DNA of 64,000 bases from Marasmius tenuissimus. Lineage: Eukaryota > Basidiomycota > Agaricomycetes > Agaricales > Marasmiaceae. This document shows, in pieces, positions 55,186-64,000 of this stretch. The stretch is from positions 2,852,001 through 2,916,000 of the forward strand of contig JAQOTA010000054.1 of assembly GCA_029532415.1 (NCBI GenBank). The letters are read 5' to 3'. Every line of letters begins with the position of its first letter. Position 1 is the stretch's first letter. Under the pieces are notes generated by a model. It did not search any database. It was not told the origin of the DNA and was given only the letters and a program-made list of their open reading frames with translations. The position numbers and the translations under genes are program-made.

Positions 55186-64000
<8,815 letters not shown>

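Overview
The window looks like nuclear DNA of a mushroom-forming basidiomycete (Agaricomycetes). The evidence is short GT-AG introns of about 50-70 bases, including strings of very small exons; FunK1-type fungal protein kinases; a DUF6533-like membrane protein; a MULE-like transposon of the WRKY/GCM1 zinc-finger type; a Copia retrotransposon; and basidiomycete-like forms of Prp8, actin-capping protein and a SIKE/FGFR1OP2 protein. The species cannot be named. Exon limits were read from splice motifs and protein continuity and were not checked against RNA. Family names come from recalled motifs, not searches.

Left part, about 1-37,900, is accessory and repeat-rich. It opens with the last codons of a membrane-protein gene (1-20), then a FunK1 kinase pseudogene on the minus strand. 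That pseudogene is split by a Copia element (1000-7078) with two LTRs and a perfect 5-bp target duplication. From about 10,800 to 19,066 lies a decayed MULE-like transposon gene. It encodes a zinc-finger transposase, a USP-like cysteine peptidase and a PHD finger. A second, unclassified 2.7-kb element (11,881-14,587) sits inside it. From 19,100 to 24,900 there are no convincing genes, but there are two pairs of short-motif arrays that may mark small non-autonomous elements. From 24,941 to 35,860 three more members of the membrane-protein family lie on the plus strand: one intact-looking with introns, one pseudogene and one with a full-length frame. Between them are a second FunK1 gene and a two-exon gene with a retropepsin-like domain. 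The membrane-protein/FunK1 pair occurs twice, so the region grew by segmental duplication.

Middle part, 37,932-45,700: a multi-exon MFS permease of the allantoate/nicotinate (Dal5/Tna1-like) type, a salicylate-hydroxylase-like FAD monooxygenase, and a multi-pass DUF6533-like membrane protein, all on the plus strand. The first two could form an uptake and hydroxylation pair for an aromatic acid (inference).

Right part, 46,189-64,000, is ordinary conserved genome: a PHD-finger protein with two SUMO-interaction-like motifs, actin-capping protein alpha (minus), a SIKE-family STRIPAK component, a large serine/proline-rich PH-domain protein, and most of PRP8 (minus), whose 5' end runs off the window.

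The strongest cross-cutting signal is mutational. The Copia gag-pol frame runs about 5.2 kb without a frameshift but carries six internal stops, all TGA. All four substitutions between its LTRs are CpG transitions. The two in-frame stops seen in the MULE exons are also TGA. This points to decay by deamination of methylated CpG.
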